In this document: positions 34,746 to 43,171 of the stretch, piece after piece
How positions within the stretch are numbered: the stretch's first letter is position 1
Layout: each line of letters starts with the position of its first letter
From: Anaerolinea sp.
GTDB lineage: Bacteria > Chloroflexota > Anaerolineae > Anaerolineales > Anaerolineaceae
Direction of reading: 5' to 3'
Assembly (NCBI GenBank): GCA_029975965.1
Contig: JARKOV010000114.1
Span: 62,001-126,000, forward strand
Length of the DNA stretch: 64,000 nt
The notes under the pieces: generated by a model
Database searches by the model: none
Told to the model about the DNA's origin: nothing
What the model saw: the letters and a program-made list of their open reading frames with translations, nothing else
Made by a program: the position numbers and the translations under genes

Positions 34746-35555
34746 GTGCGCCGCCAGCTAAGCTTTTACATGCGCCTGATCTCGATCCAACTGCGCTCGC
34801 AGATGCAGTTCCGCGCTTCGTTTTGGACGGACGTGGTCACCACCGGGTTGCTCAATTTCTCGTATTTCTTCTCGACCTTCCTGGTGCTCGAGCGCATCGG
34901 CAACATCCAGGGCTGGACTCTCGCCGAGCTGGCCTTTCTCTACGGGATGATCGAGATGTCCTTCGGCACGATGGACATGATCTTCAGCGGATTCGACCCG
35001 GATACGTTTTCGCGCTTTATCCGCCAGGGCTCCCTCGACCAGGTGCTGCTGCGCCCGGTGGGGGTGCTGACCCAGGTTTTGGGCAGCGCGTTCATCCTGC
35101 GGCGCCTGGGGCGCATTGCCCAGGGGGCAGCGGTGTTCATCTTCGCCCTCAGCCGGCTTGAGGTGCACTGGACGCCTCTTAAGCTGGCCTTTCTTCCGGT
35201 GGTTTTCGCCAGCCAGGTGGCGGCGATGGGAGCGCTGTTTTGGGTCGGCTCGACTCTCTCCTTCTGGACCGTGCAGCGTGTCGAGGCGATCAATGTGCTG
35301 ACCTACGGCGGGGTGGAGGTGATGAGCTACCCGATGACGATCTACCCCGGCTGGCTGCGCGGTTTCTTCACCTACGCACTGCCGTTCATTTTCCTCAATT
35401 TCTACCCGGCGCTCTTTTTCCTCGACCGGCCCGACCCGCTGGGGATGCCCGCCTTCGCTCCCTTCCTGGCCCCGCTGGCAGCCGCGGCGATGTTGTGGGC
35501 GGCTTCGCGCTTCTGGCGCTTCGGGTTGAGCCGTTATCAAAGCACAGGCACCTGA
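34746..35555 (+). CDS. ABC-2 exporter permease, DUF990-like, second subunit
   Basis: About 269 residues, six hydrophobic segments, with YMRLISIQLRSQMQFRASFW at the start and FSRFIRQGSLDQVLLRPVGVL near residue 90, the equivalent of the LIRPMP motif in its partner. The GTG at 34746 directly follows the partner's stop; ATG 34770 is an alternative. It pairs with the preceding protein to form the channel. Confidence 0.87.
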   Translation: MRRQLSFYMRLISIQLRSQMQFRASFWTDVVTTGLLNFSYFFSTFLVLERIGNIQGWTLAELAFLYGMIEMSFGTMDMIFSGFDPDTFSRFIRQGSLDQVLLRPVGVLTQVLGSAFILRRLGRIAQGAAVFIFALSRLEVHWTPLKLAFLPVVFASQVAAMGALFWVGSTLSFWTVQRVEAINVLTYGGVEVMSYPMTIYPGWLRGFFTYALPFIFLNFYPALFFLDRPDPLGMPAFAPFLAPLAAAAMLWAASRFWRFGLSRYQSTGT

Positions 35556-35556
35556 C

Positions 35557-36573
35557 ATGGCTGAAATGATCCGCGTTCGCAACCTGCACAAGCAATTCAA
35601 CGTGCTCCAGCGCAGAGCCGGGCTGGGCGGCGCGCTGCTGAACCTGTTCGCGCCGCGTTATGCGGTGGTCCGCGCGGTGGACGACGTGTCGTTCGACCTG
35701 CAGGCCGGGGAGCTGGTCGGGTACCTCGGCCCGAACGGAGCGGGAAAGTCCACCACGATCAAGGTGTTGAGCGGGTTGCTCGTGCCGACCAGCGGCGAGG
35801 TGTTGATCGGTGGAATGGTGCCCTGGGCCCAGCGCGAGCGTTACGTGCGCGGGATCGGCGTGGTTTTTGGCTACCGCACCACGCTGTGGTGGGACCTGCC
35901 GGTGATCGATTCGCTGGAGCTGCTCCAACCGATGTATGACATCCCCGTGGCGCGCTTCAAGTCCAACCTGGCTGAGTTCAGCCGCCTGCTCGAGCTGGAG
36001 CCGTTTATCAATACGCCGGTCCGTTCGCTTTCGCTTGGGCAGCGCATGCGCGCCGACCTGTGCGCCGCGCTGATGCACGAGCCGCGCCTGCTTTTCCTCG
36101 ACGAGCCGACCATCGGCCTGGATGTGGTGGCGAAGGAGCACATCCGCCAGTTCATCCTGCATGTCAACCGCCAGCGCGGGGTGACCGTGCTGCTGACCAC
36201 CCACGACCTGTCGGACGTGGAGCGATTATGCGAGCGGGTGATGATCATCGACCACGGCAAGCTGCTCTACGACGGCTCGCTGGGCGGGTTGAACGGGCGC
36301 TTCGAGAGCGATTGGACTCTGACGGTGGATTTCGACGAGGATTACGAGGATGTGAGCGTGCCCGGCGTGACGCCGCCGAAGCGCCAGGGCCGCCGGGCGA
36401 TCTACACCTTCGACCACCGCCTGCTGCCCTCGGCTGAATTGATCTCCCGCTTGCTACAGCGGTTCCACATCGCCGACCTGGAGGTGCGCCGCCCGCCGCT
36501 CGAAGAAACCATCCGCCGCATTTACCAGGAAAAATTGTTACTTAACCACCAGGACACCAAGTCACCAGGTTGA
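35557..36573 (+). CDS. ABC exporter ATPase of the DUF990-type system
   Basis: 338 residues. Walker A GPNGAGKSTT near residue 60, Q-loop region VFGYRTTLWWDLPV, signature SLSLGQRMRADLCAALMHEP, Walker B LLFLDEPTIGLD and the switch His TTHDLSD. A C-terminal domain of about 80 residues follows. The last dozen codons (LLLNHQDTKSPG) are read from the left-hand repeat of the GxxExxY cassette, so the natural C-terminus was altered by that insertion. It begins 1 bp after the second permease. Confidence 0.92.
   Translation: MAEMIRVRNLHKQFNVLQRRAGLGGALLNLFAPRYAVVRAVDDVSFDLQAGELVGYLGPNGAGKSTTIKVLSGLLVPTSGEVLIGGMVPWAQRERYVRGIGVVFGYRTTLWWDLPVIDSLELLQPMYDIPVARFKSNLAEFSRLLELEPFINTPVRSLSLGQRMRADLCAALMHEPRLLFLDEPTIGLDVVAKEHIRQFILHVNRQRGVTVLLTTHDLSDVERLCERVMIIDHGKLLYDGSLGGLNGRFESDWTLTVDFDEDYEDVSVPGVTPPKRQGRRAIYTFDHRLLPSAELISRLLQRFHIADLEVRRPPLEETIRRIYQEKLLLNHQDTKSPG
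36538..36571. repeat. left flanking repeat of the GxxExxY cassette
   Basis: AACCACCAGGACACCAAGTC and the following CACCAGGTT form a run of imperfect ACCACCARG/CACCAAG units. The reverse complement of 36994-37028 has the same units, so the two bound the minus-strand gene between them as inverted repeats. This copy lies inside the 3' end of the ABC ATPase reading frame. Confidence 0.75.
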
Positions 36574-36576
36574 CGC

Positions 36577-36972
36577 TTATAACGCGAAACGTTCGATGCC
36601 TTCTTTAATCCTCGGTACGTTAAAATTGATCAGAAACCCTAATCGCTTTTTTGATAATTTTAAATAGGAGATTAACTGCGCTTTATGCACAGGGAGGATG
36701 GCGTCTACGGCCTTCAACTCACAAATTACTTTACCCTCCACCATCACGTCTATCCTCGGGCTGTCTTCAAAACGGATTCCATCGTACACGATCGGAATGG
36801 TTTTCTGTCTCTCGAAAGTTAATTTCCGTTTGGCCAATTCATGGCAAAAGCAGATTTCATAAATGCTCTCCAACAACCCTGGACCTAATGCTTTGTGAAC
36901 GGCAAAGGCAGAACCCACAATCAAAGTGGCAATTCGGTCTTCTTCTTGGGTAATCGGCTCGAATGTTTTCAT
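36577..36972 (-). CDS. GxxExxY protein
   Basis: A 131-residue protein starting MKTFEPITQEEDRIATLIVG, with the family motif GPGLLESIYEICFCHEL (G-x-x-E-x-x-Y, about residues 33-49), then PRIDVMVEGKVICELKAVD, a PD-(D/E)xK-like core (Asp and Glu-x-Lys), and a terminal NFNVPRIKEGIERF. The start is ATG 36972; the longer open frame upstream is antisense to mgsA. It converges on the ATPase with a 3-bp gap. Function is unknown. The DExK-like arrangement suggests a nuclease fold; the family is typically found as isolated mobile-looking units. Confidence 0.9.
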   Translation of the reverse strand: MKTFEPITQEEDRIATLIVGSAFAVHKALGPGLLESIYEICFCHELAKRKLTFERQKTIPIVYDGIRFEDSPRIDVMVEGKVICELKAVDAILPVHKAQLISYLKLSKKRLGFLINFNVPRIKEGIERFAL

Positions 36973-36993
36973 GGAACTATTATATTCACCTCT

Positions 36994-37028
36994 GCTTGGT
37001 GCCCTGGTGGCTTGGTGGTAACATTTAA
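36994..37028. repeat. right flanking repeat of the GxxExxY cassette
   Basis: GCTTGGTGCCCTGGTGGCTT followed by GGTGGTAACATTTAA is the inverted partner of 36538-36571 in imperfect form. It ends about 6 bp before the ribosome-binding site of mgsA, so the promoter of mgsA, if separate, would lie in or beyond the cassette. Confidence 0.75.
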
Positions 37029-37047
37029 ATAATGAGGAGAAATGGCA

Positions 37048-37509
37048 ATGGAATATATCCGGGTGAAGAGCGGTGAGAAAAAGCGGGTTGCGCTGATCGC
37101 GCACGATGGGATGAAGCAGGATCTGCTGGCATGGGTGAAGCACAACGAGAAGACGCTCAGCCGCCACAAGCTGTACGCCACCCGCTCGACCGGCAACCTG
37201 GTGCGCGGCGAGACCGGGCTGAAGGTGACCACGTTCCACAGCGGCCCGCTGGGCGGCGACCAGCAGATCGGCGCGCGCATCGTCGAGGGTGACATCGACT
37301 TCTTGATCTTCTTCTGGGACCCGCTCCAGTCGCAGCCGCACGACCCGGACGTGAAGGCCTTGCTGCGCCTGGCCGTGGTGCACAACATCCCCACCGCCTG
37401 CAACCGAGCCACCGCCGACTTTTTAATCACCTCGCATTTTATGGAGCAGGAGTACACCCGCCTGATCCCGGACTTTCTCGAGCGCATCCGCCAGGAAGCG
37501 GACGAATAA
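37048..37509 (+). CDS. mgsA: methylglyoxal synthase
   Basis: About 153 residues with all the family blocks: [17 protein letters not shown] (catalytic Asp), [27 protein letters not shown] (phosphate-binding and catalytic Asp) and [22 protein letters not shown]. It converts dihydroxyacetone phosphate to methylglyoxal and phosphate. ATG 37048 is 8 bp after GAGGAG; ATG 37042 is only 2 bp from it, so the later start is favoured. DNA polymerase IV follows 10 bp after its stop. Confidence 0.95.
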   Translation: MEYIRVKSGEKKRVALIAHDGMKQDLLAWVKHNEKTLSRHKLYATRSTGNLVRGETGLKVTTFHSGPLGGDQQIGARIVEGDIDFLIFFWDPLQSQPHDPDVKALLRLAVVHNIPTACNRATADFLITSHFMEQEYTRLIPDFLERIRQEADE

Positions 37510-37519
37510 GCGATTGGGG

Positions 37520-38689
37520 ATGCCCAAAATCATTCACCTCGACCTGGACGCCTTTTTCTGCGCGGTGGAGGAGCTGAACCGGCCCGAGCTGCGCGGCAAG
37601 CCGTTTGCCGTGGGCGGACGACCGGAAGAGCGCGGGGTGGTCGCTTCCTGTTCGTACCCGGCCCGGCAGTGCGGGGTGCGCTCGGCGATGCCCATGTCGC
37701 GCGCGCTGCGCCTGTGCCCGGGGTTGGTCGTGGTGCCGGGCAACCACGCCGCCTACCGCGAAAAATCGCGCCAGGTGATGGGCATTCTGCGCGAGCACAC
37801 CGCTTTGATCGAGCAAATCTCGATCGACGAAGCCTTCTTGGATCTGAGCGACCTGCCCCAGACCGGCGAGGAGCTGGCGCGCATGCTGCAAGGCGAGATC
37901 AACCGGCGACTGGAGCTGCCCTGTTCGCTGGGGGTGGCGAGCAATAAGCTGGCGGCGAAGATCGCCAACGATTACGGCAAGGGTCACGCGCGGGCCGGGG
38001 AATACCCCAACGCGATCACGGTGGTGCCGGAGGGCGGAGAGGCAGCTTTCCTGGCGCCGCTGCCGGTGCAGGCCTTGTGGGGCATCGGGCCGAAAACCGC
38101 CGCCACCCTGGATGAAATGGGCGTGCGCACCATCGGGGACCTGGCGGCCATGCCGGAGGCGACCCTGGCGCGGCGCTTCGGGGTGATGGGTCACGAGCTG
38201 TGGGTGCGTGCGCACGGCGTGGACGACCGGCCGATCGAAACCGAGCACGCCACCAAGTCGATCAGCCAGGAGGTGACCTTCGACCGCGACGTGCGCGACG
38301 GCGAGCGCCTGCGAAAGACGCTGCGCACCTTGAGCGAGGGGGTGGCTTACCGCCTGCGCGCCGAGGGTCTGTGCGCGTCAACCGTCAGGCTCAAGCTGCG
38401 CTGGGCCGATTTCACCACCCCCACCCGCCAGGTGAGCCTGAATCAGCCTGCCGACCAGGACGGCGTGATTTTCAGCGCCGCGCTGGCCTTGTTCGATTCG
38501 TTGTGGGAAAAGGGACGCCCGGTGCGCCTGCTGGGGGTGGGCGCAAGCAAACTGACCCCGGCTGCCCACCAGCTCGGCCTGTGGGACACCCCCACGGAGA
38601 AAGAGCGCCGCCTGCTCGAAGCGCTGGATAAGCTGCGTGAGCGGTTTGGCGAGCAGACGGTGCGGCGGGGTGGGCGGATCAAGCGTTAG
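37520..38689 (+). CDS. dinB: DNA polymerase IV (Y-family)
   Basis: About 389 residues. Palm motif IIHLDLDAFFCAVEEL with the first catalytic Asp, EERGVVASCSYPARQCGVRSAMPM fingers, QISIDEAFLDLSD with the second Asp/Glu pair, SLGVASNKLAAKIA, and a helix-hairpin-helix at ALWGIGPKTAATLDEMG. The little-finger domain and a C-terminal arm follow. It performs error-prone bypass of damaged template. I use ATG 37520; the TTG six bases earlier has no support. Confidence 0.95.
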   Translation: MPKIIHLDLDAFFCAVEELNRPELRGKPFAVGGRPEERGVVASCSYPARQCGVRSAMPMSRALRLCPGLVVVPGNHAAYREKSRQVMGILREHTALIEQISIDEAFLDLSDLPQTGEELARMLQGEINRRLELPCSLGVASNKLAAKIANDYGKGHARAGEYPNAITVVPEGGEAAFLAPLPVQALWGIGPKTAATLDEMGVRTIGDLAAMPEATLARRFGVMGHELWVRAHGVDDRPIETEHATKSISQEVTFDRDVRDGERLRKTLRTLSEGVAYRLRAEGLCASTVRLKLRWADFTTPTRQVSLNQPADQDGVIFSAALALFDSLWEKGRPVRLLGVGASKLTPAAHQLGLWDTPTEKERRLLEALDKLRERFGEQTVRRGGRIKR

Positions 38690-38739
38690 CCCGGCGCTGG
38701 CGATTCGGGGCGGTGAAATGGGCTTGAAACGGTGGGGGA

Positions 38740-39984
38740 CTAGCCGGTGAGCTGCTGGTAGACCCCGATGAGCTGGGCGACGATCTTTTCCCAGGCATAC
38801 TGGCGCGCGTAGGCGGCGGCCTGCTGCCCCAACTGCTCGCGCAGACCTTCCTCGGTGAGCAGGCGGGTCAGGCGCTGGCTCAGCACCTGCGGGTCGCCGT
38901 CGGGGATCACGTAACCGGTCACGCCATCCTGGACGAGGAAAGCCAGCCCGCCGACCTGGGAGGCGACCACCGGGGTGCCGCAGGCCATGGCCTCCAGGGC
39001 GACCATGCCGAACGACTCGTAGTGCGAAGGCATGATCAGCACATCGGCGGCCGAGTAATAGTAGGGCAGCGAGTCCTGGGCGCGCTTGCCCAGGAAGAGC
39101 ACCAGCTCGTCCAGCCCGAACTTGCGGCTGAGCGCCTGCACCCGCGACATTTCGTCATCCAGGTTCTCGCCGCTGGCGCTCGGGTCGCCGCCCACGACCG
39201 CCAGGTAATGCGGGACGCGGCACTGCACGCCCTGCTCGCGCATCAGCGCGATGGCGCGGATGAGCGTGTCAAGCCCTTTGAGCGGCTCGATGCGCCCGAC
39301 GAAGAGCAGCAGGCGGTCGTCGCCGTTGGTCTGGATGCCGATATTCTCGCGTGCCTCTTCCATCGGGATGGGGTAGAAGTGGCTGGTGTCGACCCCCGGC
39401 GGGATGACGCTGATTTTCGCGTCGTTGGCCTGGTAGAGGAACTGCAACTGCGATTTCTCCGCCAGCGTGGCGGCGATGATCCGGTCGGCCAACTGCAGCA
39501 CGCGCCGCTCTCCGTTGATGCGGTACTCGCCCTCCATCTCGGCCGGGCTGCGGGCGATGCGGTTTTTCATCAGGCCGAGGGTGTGGTACATGTGCACCAG
39601 GGGAACGCCCCATTCGGTCTTCAAGCTCTCGGCGGCGATGCCCGACATCCAATAGTGGCTGTGGATCAAGTCGTAGCGGATGCCCTTTTCGGCGGCAAAG
39701 CGGCGGATTCCATCGGCGAACTCGGGCAGGTGGGCGGCCAGCTCTTTCTTGGGCATGGGCACTTCGGGGCCGGCGGGGATGTGCACCACGCGGTTGCCGT
39801 ATCCCAGGTCGTGCAGCACGTGGGGGACATGCTCGTCTTGCGAGCGGGTAAAGACGTCCACGTGCACGCCGCATTGACCGAGGAAGCGGGTCACCTCGCG
39901 CACGTACACGTTCATCCCGCCGGTGTCCTTGCCTCCCAGGGTGGCGAGGGGGCAGGTGTGGTACGAGATCATGGCGACGTTCAT
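38740..39984 (-). CDS. glycosyltransferase family 4, MshA/sucrose-phosphate-synthase-like
   Basis: About 414 residues. The N-terminus MNVAMISYHTCPLATLGGKDTGGMNVYVRE is typical of MshA-like and sucrose-phosphate-synthase-like enzymes. It also has DLIHSHYWMSG, PPGVDTSHFYPI, RIEPLKGLDTLIRAI and PSHYESFGMVALEAMACGTPVVASQVGG with the E-x7-E motif. Lack of other mycothiol genes nearby argues against naming it mshA. The ATG at 39984 fits the family start. It converges with dinB, leaving 50 bp. Confidence 0.85.
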   Translation of the reverse strand: MNVAMISYHTCPLATLGGKDTGGMNVYVREVTRFLGQCGVHVDVFTRSQDEHVPHVLHDLGYGNRVVHIPAGPEVPMPKKELAAHLPEFADGIRRFAAEKGIRYDLIHSHYWMSGIAAESLKTEWGVPLVHMYHTLGLMKNRIARSPAEMEGEYRINGERRVLQLADRIIAATLAEKSQLQFLYQANDAKISVIPPGVDTSHFYPIPMEEARENIGIQTNGDDRLLLFVGRIEPLKGLDTLIRAIALMREQGVQCRVPHYLAVVGGDPSASGENLDDEMSRVQALSRKFGLDELVLFLGKRAQDSLPYYYSAADVLIMPSHYESFGMVALEAMACGTPVVASQVGGLAFLVQDGVTGYVIPDGDPQVLSQRLTRLLTEEGLREQLGQQAAAYARQYAWEKIVAQLIGVYQQLTG

Positions 39985-40065
39985 AGCGTCCATTGTAACT
40001 GATCTTGGGGGATTCGCATGCGCATCGACGCCCTTGGGGTCCGAGCGAGATGACGCGCGCAGGGC

Positions 40066-40094
40066 TTGAAAGAACGGCGCGCCTGCTTTATAAT
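40066..40094 (+). promoter_or_regulatory. promoter of tRNA-Thr
   Basis: TTGAAA (40066-40071), 17-bp spacer, TATAAT (40089-40094). The tRNA begins 10 bp after the -10 box, so transcription starts just before the mature 5' end. Confidence 0.88.
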
Positions 40095-40103
40095 AACGCC
40101 CGC

Positions 40104-40176
40104 GCCACCGTAGCTCAGTCGGCAGAGCAGACGTTTCGTAAACGCCAGGTCAAGGGTTCAAATCCCTTCGGTGGCT
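40104..40176 (+). tRNA. tRNA-Thr (anticodon CGT)
   Basis: A 73-nt cloverleaf: acceptor GCCACCG/CGGTGGC with discriminator T, D-arm GCTC...GAGC, anticodon loop TTCGTAA, T-arm AAGGG-TTCAAAT-CCCTT. Anticodon CGT reads ACG (Thr). The second anticodon-stem pair is A-C instead of Watson-Crick. The terminal CCA is not encoded. An integrase relic follows, as at many island attachment sites. Confidence 0.95.
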
Positions 40177-40185
40177 CTAAAAGCC

Positions 40186-40235
40186 AAAAATCGCTCTTTC
40201 ACCACCATATATGGGGGTAGAAAGGGCGGTTTTTT
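40186..40235 (+). terminator. intrinsic terminator after tRNA-Thr
   Basis: AAAAATCGCTCTTTC pairs imperfectly (with G-U pairs) with GAAAGGGCGGTTTTT around an AT-rich loop, ending in a T-run at 40230-40235. The T-run abuts the ATG of the integrase frame at 40236. Confidence 0.75.
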
Positions 40236-41173
40236 ATGCGCAACAAGGTCGTAGACCAGACGTTTCTAGTAGAATTTTCGACAAGCCTGAATCTCACCAA
40301 TTTGCTCGATGCTTTTATCACTGACCGAAGAAGCCGGCAGTTCTCCCCCAACACGATCCATTATTACAAAGTGGAACTCGGGCTGTTTGCTCGCTACCTG
40401 GAACAGGTGAAAATTTTATCCATTGAGGAGATTACACCTACCATTTTACGCAATTATCTACTCGAGTTGGGGAACAAACGCAACCCGGGCGGCTTGCTGG
40501 TATCTTTCCGGGCAATTCACACCTTCCTGAATTGGACCTGGGACGAACTCGAACTGGAGATGCGGAACCCAATTTCGAAACTTCAGGCGCCGAAGGTTTC
40601 GGCAGAGCCTCAGCCAGGGATTGCACTTGAGAATATTCAAAAGATGGTTGAAGCCTGCACGGGGACTCAGCCACAGCGGGACCGAGCGCTATTATTGGCG
40701 CTGCTAGACAGTGGGGCACGGGCGTTTGAGATTCTAGCAATCAAGGTTGGGGATATCGACCTGCTGACCGGTGAGATTGCGATCCGGCGAGGCAAAGGTG
40801 GGAAGGCACGCGCAGCATTCTTGGGACAGCGAGCGCGTAAGGAACTGCGCAAGTATCTGAAGACACGCGAGGGATTAGCTAAGGGATCCCCATTATTTGT
40901 GACGGACGAGGGTGCCCCGTTAACCTACTGGGGGCTGAGACAGATTCTACGCCGAGTGGCTAAACGGGCCGGCATCTCTGAGCCAGGAGCGCACGATTTC
41001 CGCCGTGCCTTCTGCCTGGCGATGCTTCGGCAAGGGGTCGATCTGGTGACTATATCTCGCTTAATGGGACATAAGGAAAGGACATCAACCTGATCCGGCG
41101 CTACGCCAACCAGAACAACGAGGACTTGCACATAGCGCATCAAAAGGCCAGCCCGGTAGAATTGTTGAGATAG
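40236..41173 (+). pseudogene. tyrosine recombinase/integrase, frameshifted before the catalytic Tyr
   Basis: The first 285 codons (to stop 41093) are a complete XerC/D-like layout: core-binding SAM-like domain (LTNLLDAFITDRRSRQFSPNTI) and catalytic domain with Arg in LLDSGARAFEILA, Lys in RRGKGGKAR, HDFRR and LMGHK. Then the frame breaks: AAGGA occurs twice in tandem (41073-41082). Removing one copy gives GHKDINLIRRYANQNN and a stop at 41173, which restores the nucleophile Tyr in RRYANQ. The gene was therefore recently intact, or the duplication is a sequencing artefact. No ribosome-binding site is visible before ATG 40236, so the true start is uncertain. Confidence 0.88.
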
Positions 41174-41193
41174 ACGAATCAAGGAGATAGACA

Positions 41194-41811
41194 TCATTCC
41201 TTCTTAATCACCCACCACAACGCGTCCAGGGTCCACAGGTCGATACCTAAAGTGTTGGCCAGATCATGATAGATATTATTGATGTAGGTGTAACTCAGCC
41301 CGGTGGCGCTCTTCTCCCAGCGGTCGTCCCACAACCCAACCAGCCGCATGCCCTCCATCGACGTACTGTTCCACACGCCATATTTTTCTGGGTATGTCAC
41401 CAGTAGAACCGCGGTTAGGACCGGTATCCCCAGGTAGGGGATCACAGCGTTTTCTTTGCTGTGATAATTGGGCCGGATGTACGTCAGCCGTTCTTTAATT
41501 GGCCTGGTTTCATCTACCAGATAGGCCAGAGTTTCCTTGAGATGATCATAATCTCTGGTGATGCGCGGACCGATGCGCGGCAGACTGTCCCAGTGGCAGT
41601 TATTGTCATATCGTAAGAATGACAGGAATTCGTCTTTTTCCAGGGACATGACCCGGTCGGGCTGGAATTTCGGCTGGTAGCGTGCCAAAACCAGATCTTT
41701 CTTAGGGACAATATTTTCCCAATCCTTGTCGGGATTTACTTTCATTCGCCCGAGTAAATTTGCCATCTTTACTTTCGCATTTGCTAGAGCATCGCGCTGG
41801 AAAGGTGTCAT
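41194..41811 (-). CDS. hypothetical protein of the tRNA-Thr island
   Basis: A 205-residue soluble protein of ordinary composition, rich in Asp, Lys and Trp. It has a possible nucleotide- or DNA-related core at YPEKYGVWNSTSMEGMRLVG and ends with LDALWWVIKKE. A pattern of the kind 'YPdky.vyN..s..gL..lG' occurs in small proteins near restriction systems, but I cannot assign it. It faces the integrase with a 20-bp gap and is AT-richer than the chromosome. Confidence 0.6.
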   Translation of the reverse strand: MTPFQRDALANAKVKMANLLGRMKVNPDKDWENIVPKKDLVLARYQPKFQPDRVMSLEKDEFLSFLRYDNNCHWDSLPRIGPRITRDYDHLKETLAYLVDETRPIKERLTYIRPNYHSKENAVIPYLGIPVLTAVLLVTYPEKYGVWNSTSMEGMRLVGLWDDRWEKSATGLSYTYINNIYHDLANTLGIDLWTLDALWWVIKKE

Positions 41812-41821
41812 GGTTTACTAC

Positions 41822-41851
41822 CCTATTCTCTGAGTTCGAATAGGTTTTTTT
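41822..41851 (+). terminator. terminator-like hairpin on the plus strand
   Basis: CCTATTC (41822-41828) and GAATAGG (41838-41844) form a perfect 7-bp stem with a 9-nt loop and then seven T residues. No plus-strand gene ends nearby. It lies 10 bp upstream of the minus-strand start at 41811, so it could end an antisense transcript or act as an operator for that gene. Confidence 0.5.
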
Positions 41852-42054
41852 AAGCGGGGCAGTGAGGGGATCGGTTGTCGGGAAACAGCCAGGAAGGCTG
41901 AGCCGATTCATTGCTCCAGTGATTTTTCGACTAAGTGCTGGGTCAAACCCAATATCGAAATGTTGCGAAGGGGTTTTCATCTGTGAAAGCACCTTTACGA
42001 AATACGATTTTCATATTTGACACAGTGCTGGAAGTTTTCGCTTGAATCATACCA

Positions 42055-43104
42055 TTATTTTGCGACCTTGATTGGTATATAAATAAAATCCATCACTGAG
42101 CCACCGCTCTGATAAAGGGTGACGGTTAAAAAGGTGTCTGTAGCAGGGATTTGCCAGCAAAAGGGTGAAAAGTCTGTCAATGGGTTGATACCACGGTTAA
42201 AAGGACTGGTCGGGGAGTTGCGATACACAGATTCGCTAAATTCCCCCAAAGTGGCTTCTACGGCCAGTTTATTGTTTTTAGAGGCATTTTTGGATCGATA
42301 CCAAATATCCACAATACACAATCCTCCGCCGGCTGAGAAGCTCCAACCTTCTACGGGGGCATGGCGAAAATCTACTTGTTCGGGAGAACCACCGTTAATT
42401 TGATAGGTGATCTCGGCGAATTTCGCGTCCGAGTAGGGATTCAACCAGGCGGTGCCGGTTCGGTTGAGACGGATCAATGTTTCGTTTGAGCTAAATTCTT
42501 TTTCATCAGAAAATAGGGTTGTGACAGCAACAATACTATTCCAATCTTCTTGTATCGTCCAACGTTTGTTGTCTTGGGTGTATTTCAACAAGGTGATTTG
42601 CTTCACGAGAGTTTTAGACGGCAGCAGGTAGAAAACGGGGGTTTCGCCAATGCAATTTTCAGTCCTGGCTTCGTTAACGTAAAACTTCATTTGGGCCTGG
42701 ATGTTTTCTGGTTTTGTGGGGCCAGTGATCCAGATATCCGAAAAGGCCAAAGACTCACCAGGCCAAACGGGTATGCCATCCTCCGCTGCGCTGCGCATGT
42801 CAATGATATGTGGATCCCAACCACTGGCGATGTAGGTGATGCTGAGCACGGTGCTTTCAAATGGGATGGATCCAGCCTTTGACTCAAAACTGGGCAGCGA
42901 AAATTTTATGCCCAGAATGTCAATTTCAGTCGGGTGCGCACCTCTGGCGAGAAGAATGATGAACAGCACAAGTCCAACGACCACACCAATCCCCAACGAC
43001 TTCCACTGCAGAACGAACGATTCCTTGGCAGGCGAGGGCACGGCGGCGTGTCCTGTTGGCTTGCTTGCCTGCTTTTTCGGTTCTGAAACTTTCCCTGGGC
43101 TCAT
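42055..43104 (-). CDS. hypothetical membrane-anchored protein of the island
   Basis: A 349-residue protein. A Lys/Pro/Ser-rich cytoplasmic tail of about 30 residues precedes one membrane segment (LGIGVVVGLVLFIILLARGA, about residues 36-55). The rest is predicted to be outside, with beta-rich character and scattered Trp (STVLSITYIASGWDPHI). It shares low GC with the neighbouring island genes. I recognise no family. It starts at ATG 43104. Confidence 0.6.
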   Translation of the reverse strand: MSPGKVSEPKKQASKPTGHAAVPSPAKESFVLQWKSLGIGVVVGLVLFIILLARGAHPTEIDILGIKFSLPSFESKAGSIPFESTVLSITYIASGWDPHIIDMRSAAEDGIPVWPGESLAFSDIWITGPTKPENIQAQMKFYVNEARTENCIGETPVFYLLPSKTLVKQITLLKYTQDNKRWTIQEDWNSIVAVTTLFSDEKEFSSNETLIRLNRTGTAWLNPYSDAKFAEITYQINGGSPEQVDFRHAPVEGWSFSAGGGLCIVDIWYRSKNASKNNKLAVEATLGEFSESVYRNSPTSPFNRGINPLTDFSPFCWQIPATDTFLTVTLYQSGGSVMDFIYIPIKVAK

Positions 43105-43171
43105 TTGGTTCTCCTTGATCCTTTTTCTTACTCGCTTTTATTAAAACAAGCCAGTCGCACAGATAGGTAAT

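Noticed and set aside
39994..40103. Additional small gene before the tRNA
   Set aside because: Only short frames without start signals; the bases are explained by the tRNA promoter.
41091..41093. In-frame TGA of the integrase as a selenocysteine codon, given selB 3 kb away
   Set aside because: Reading through gives TUSGATPTR, which has no recombinase similarity, while removing one AAGGA restores the expected Tyr region. The mutation is a frameshift.
41702..41992. 96-codon minus-strand frame over the start of the 41194 gene
   Set aside because: Overlaps that gene in another frame, has no ribosome-binding site and no motif.
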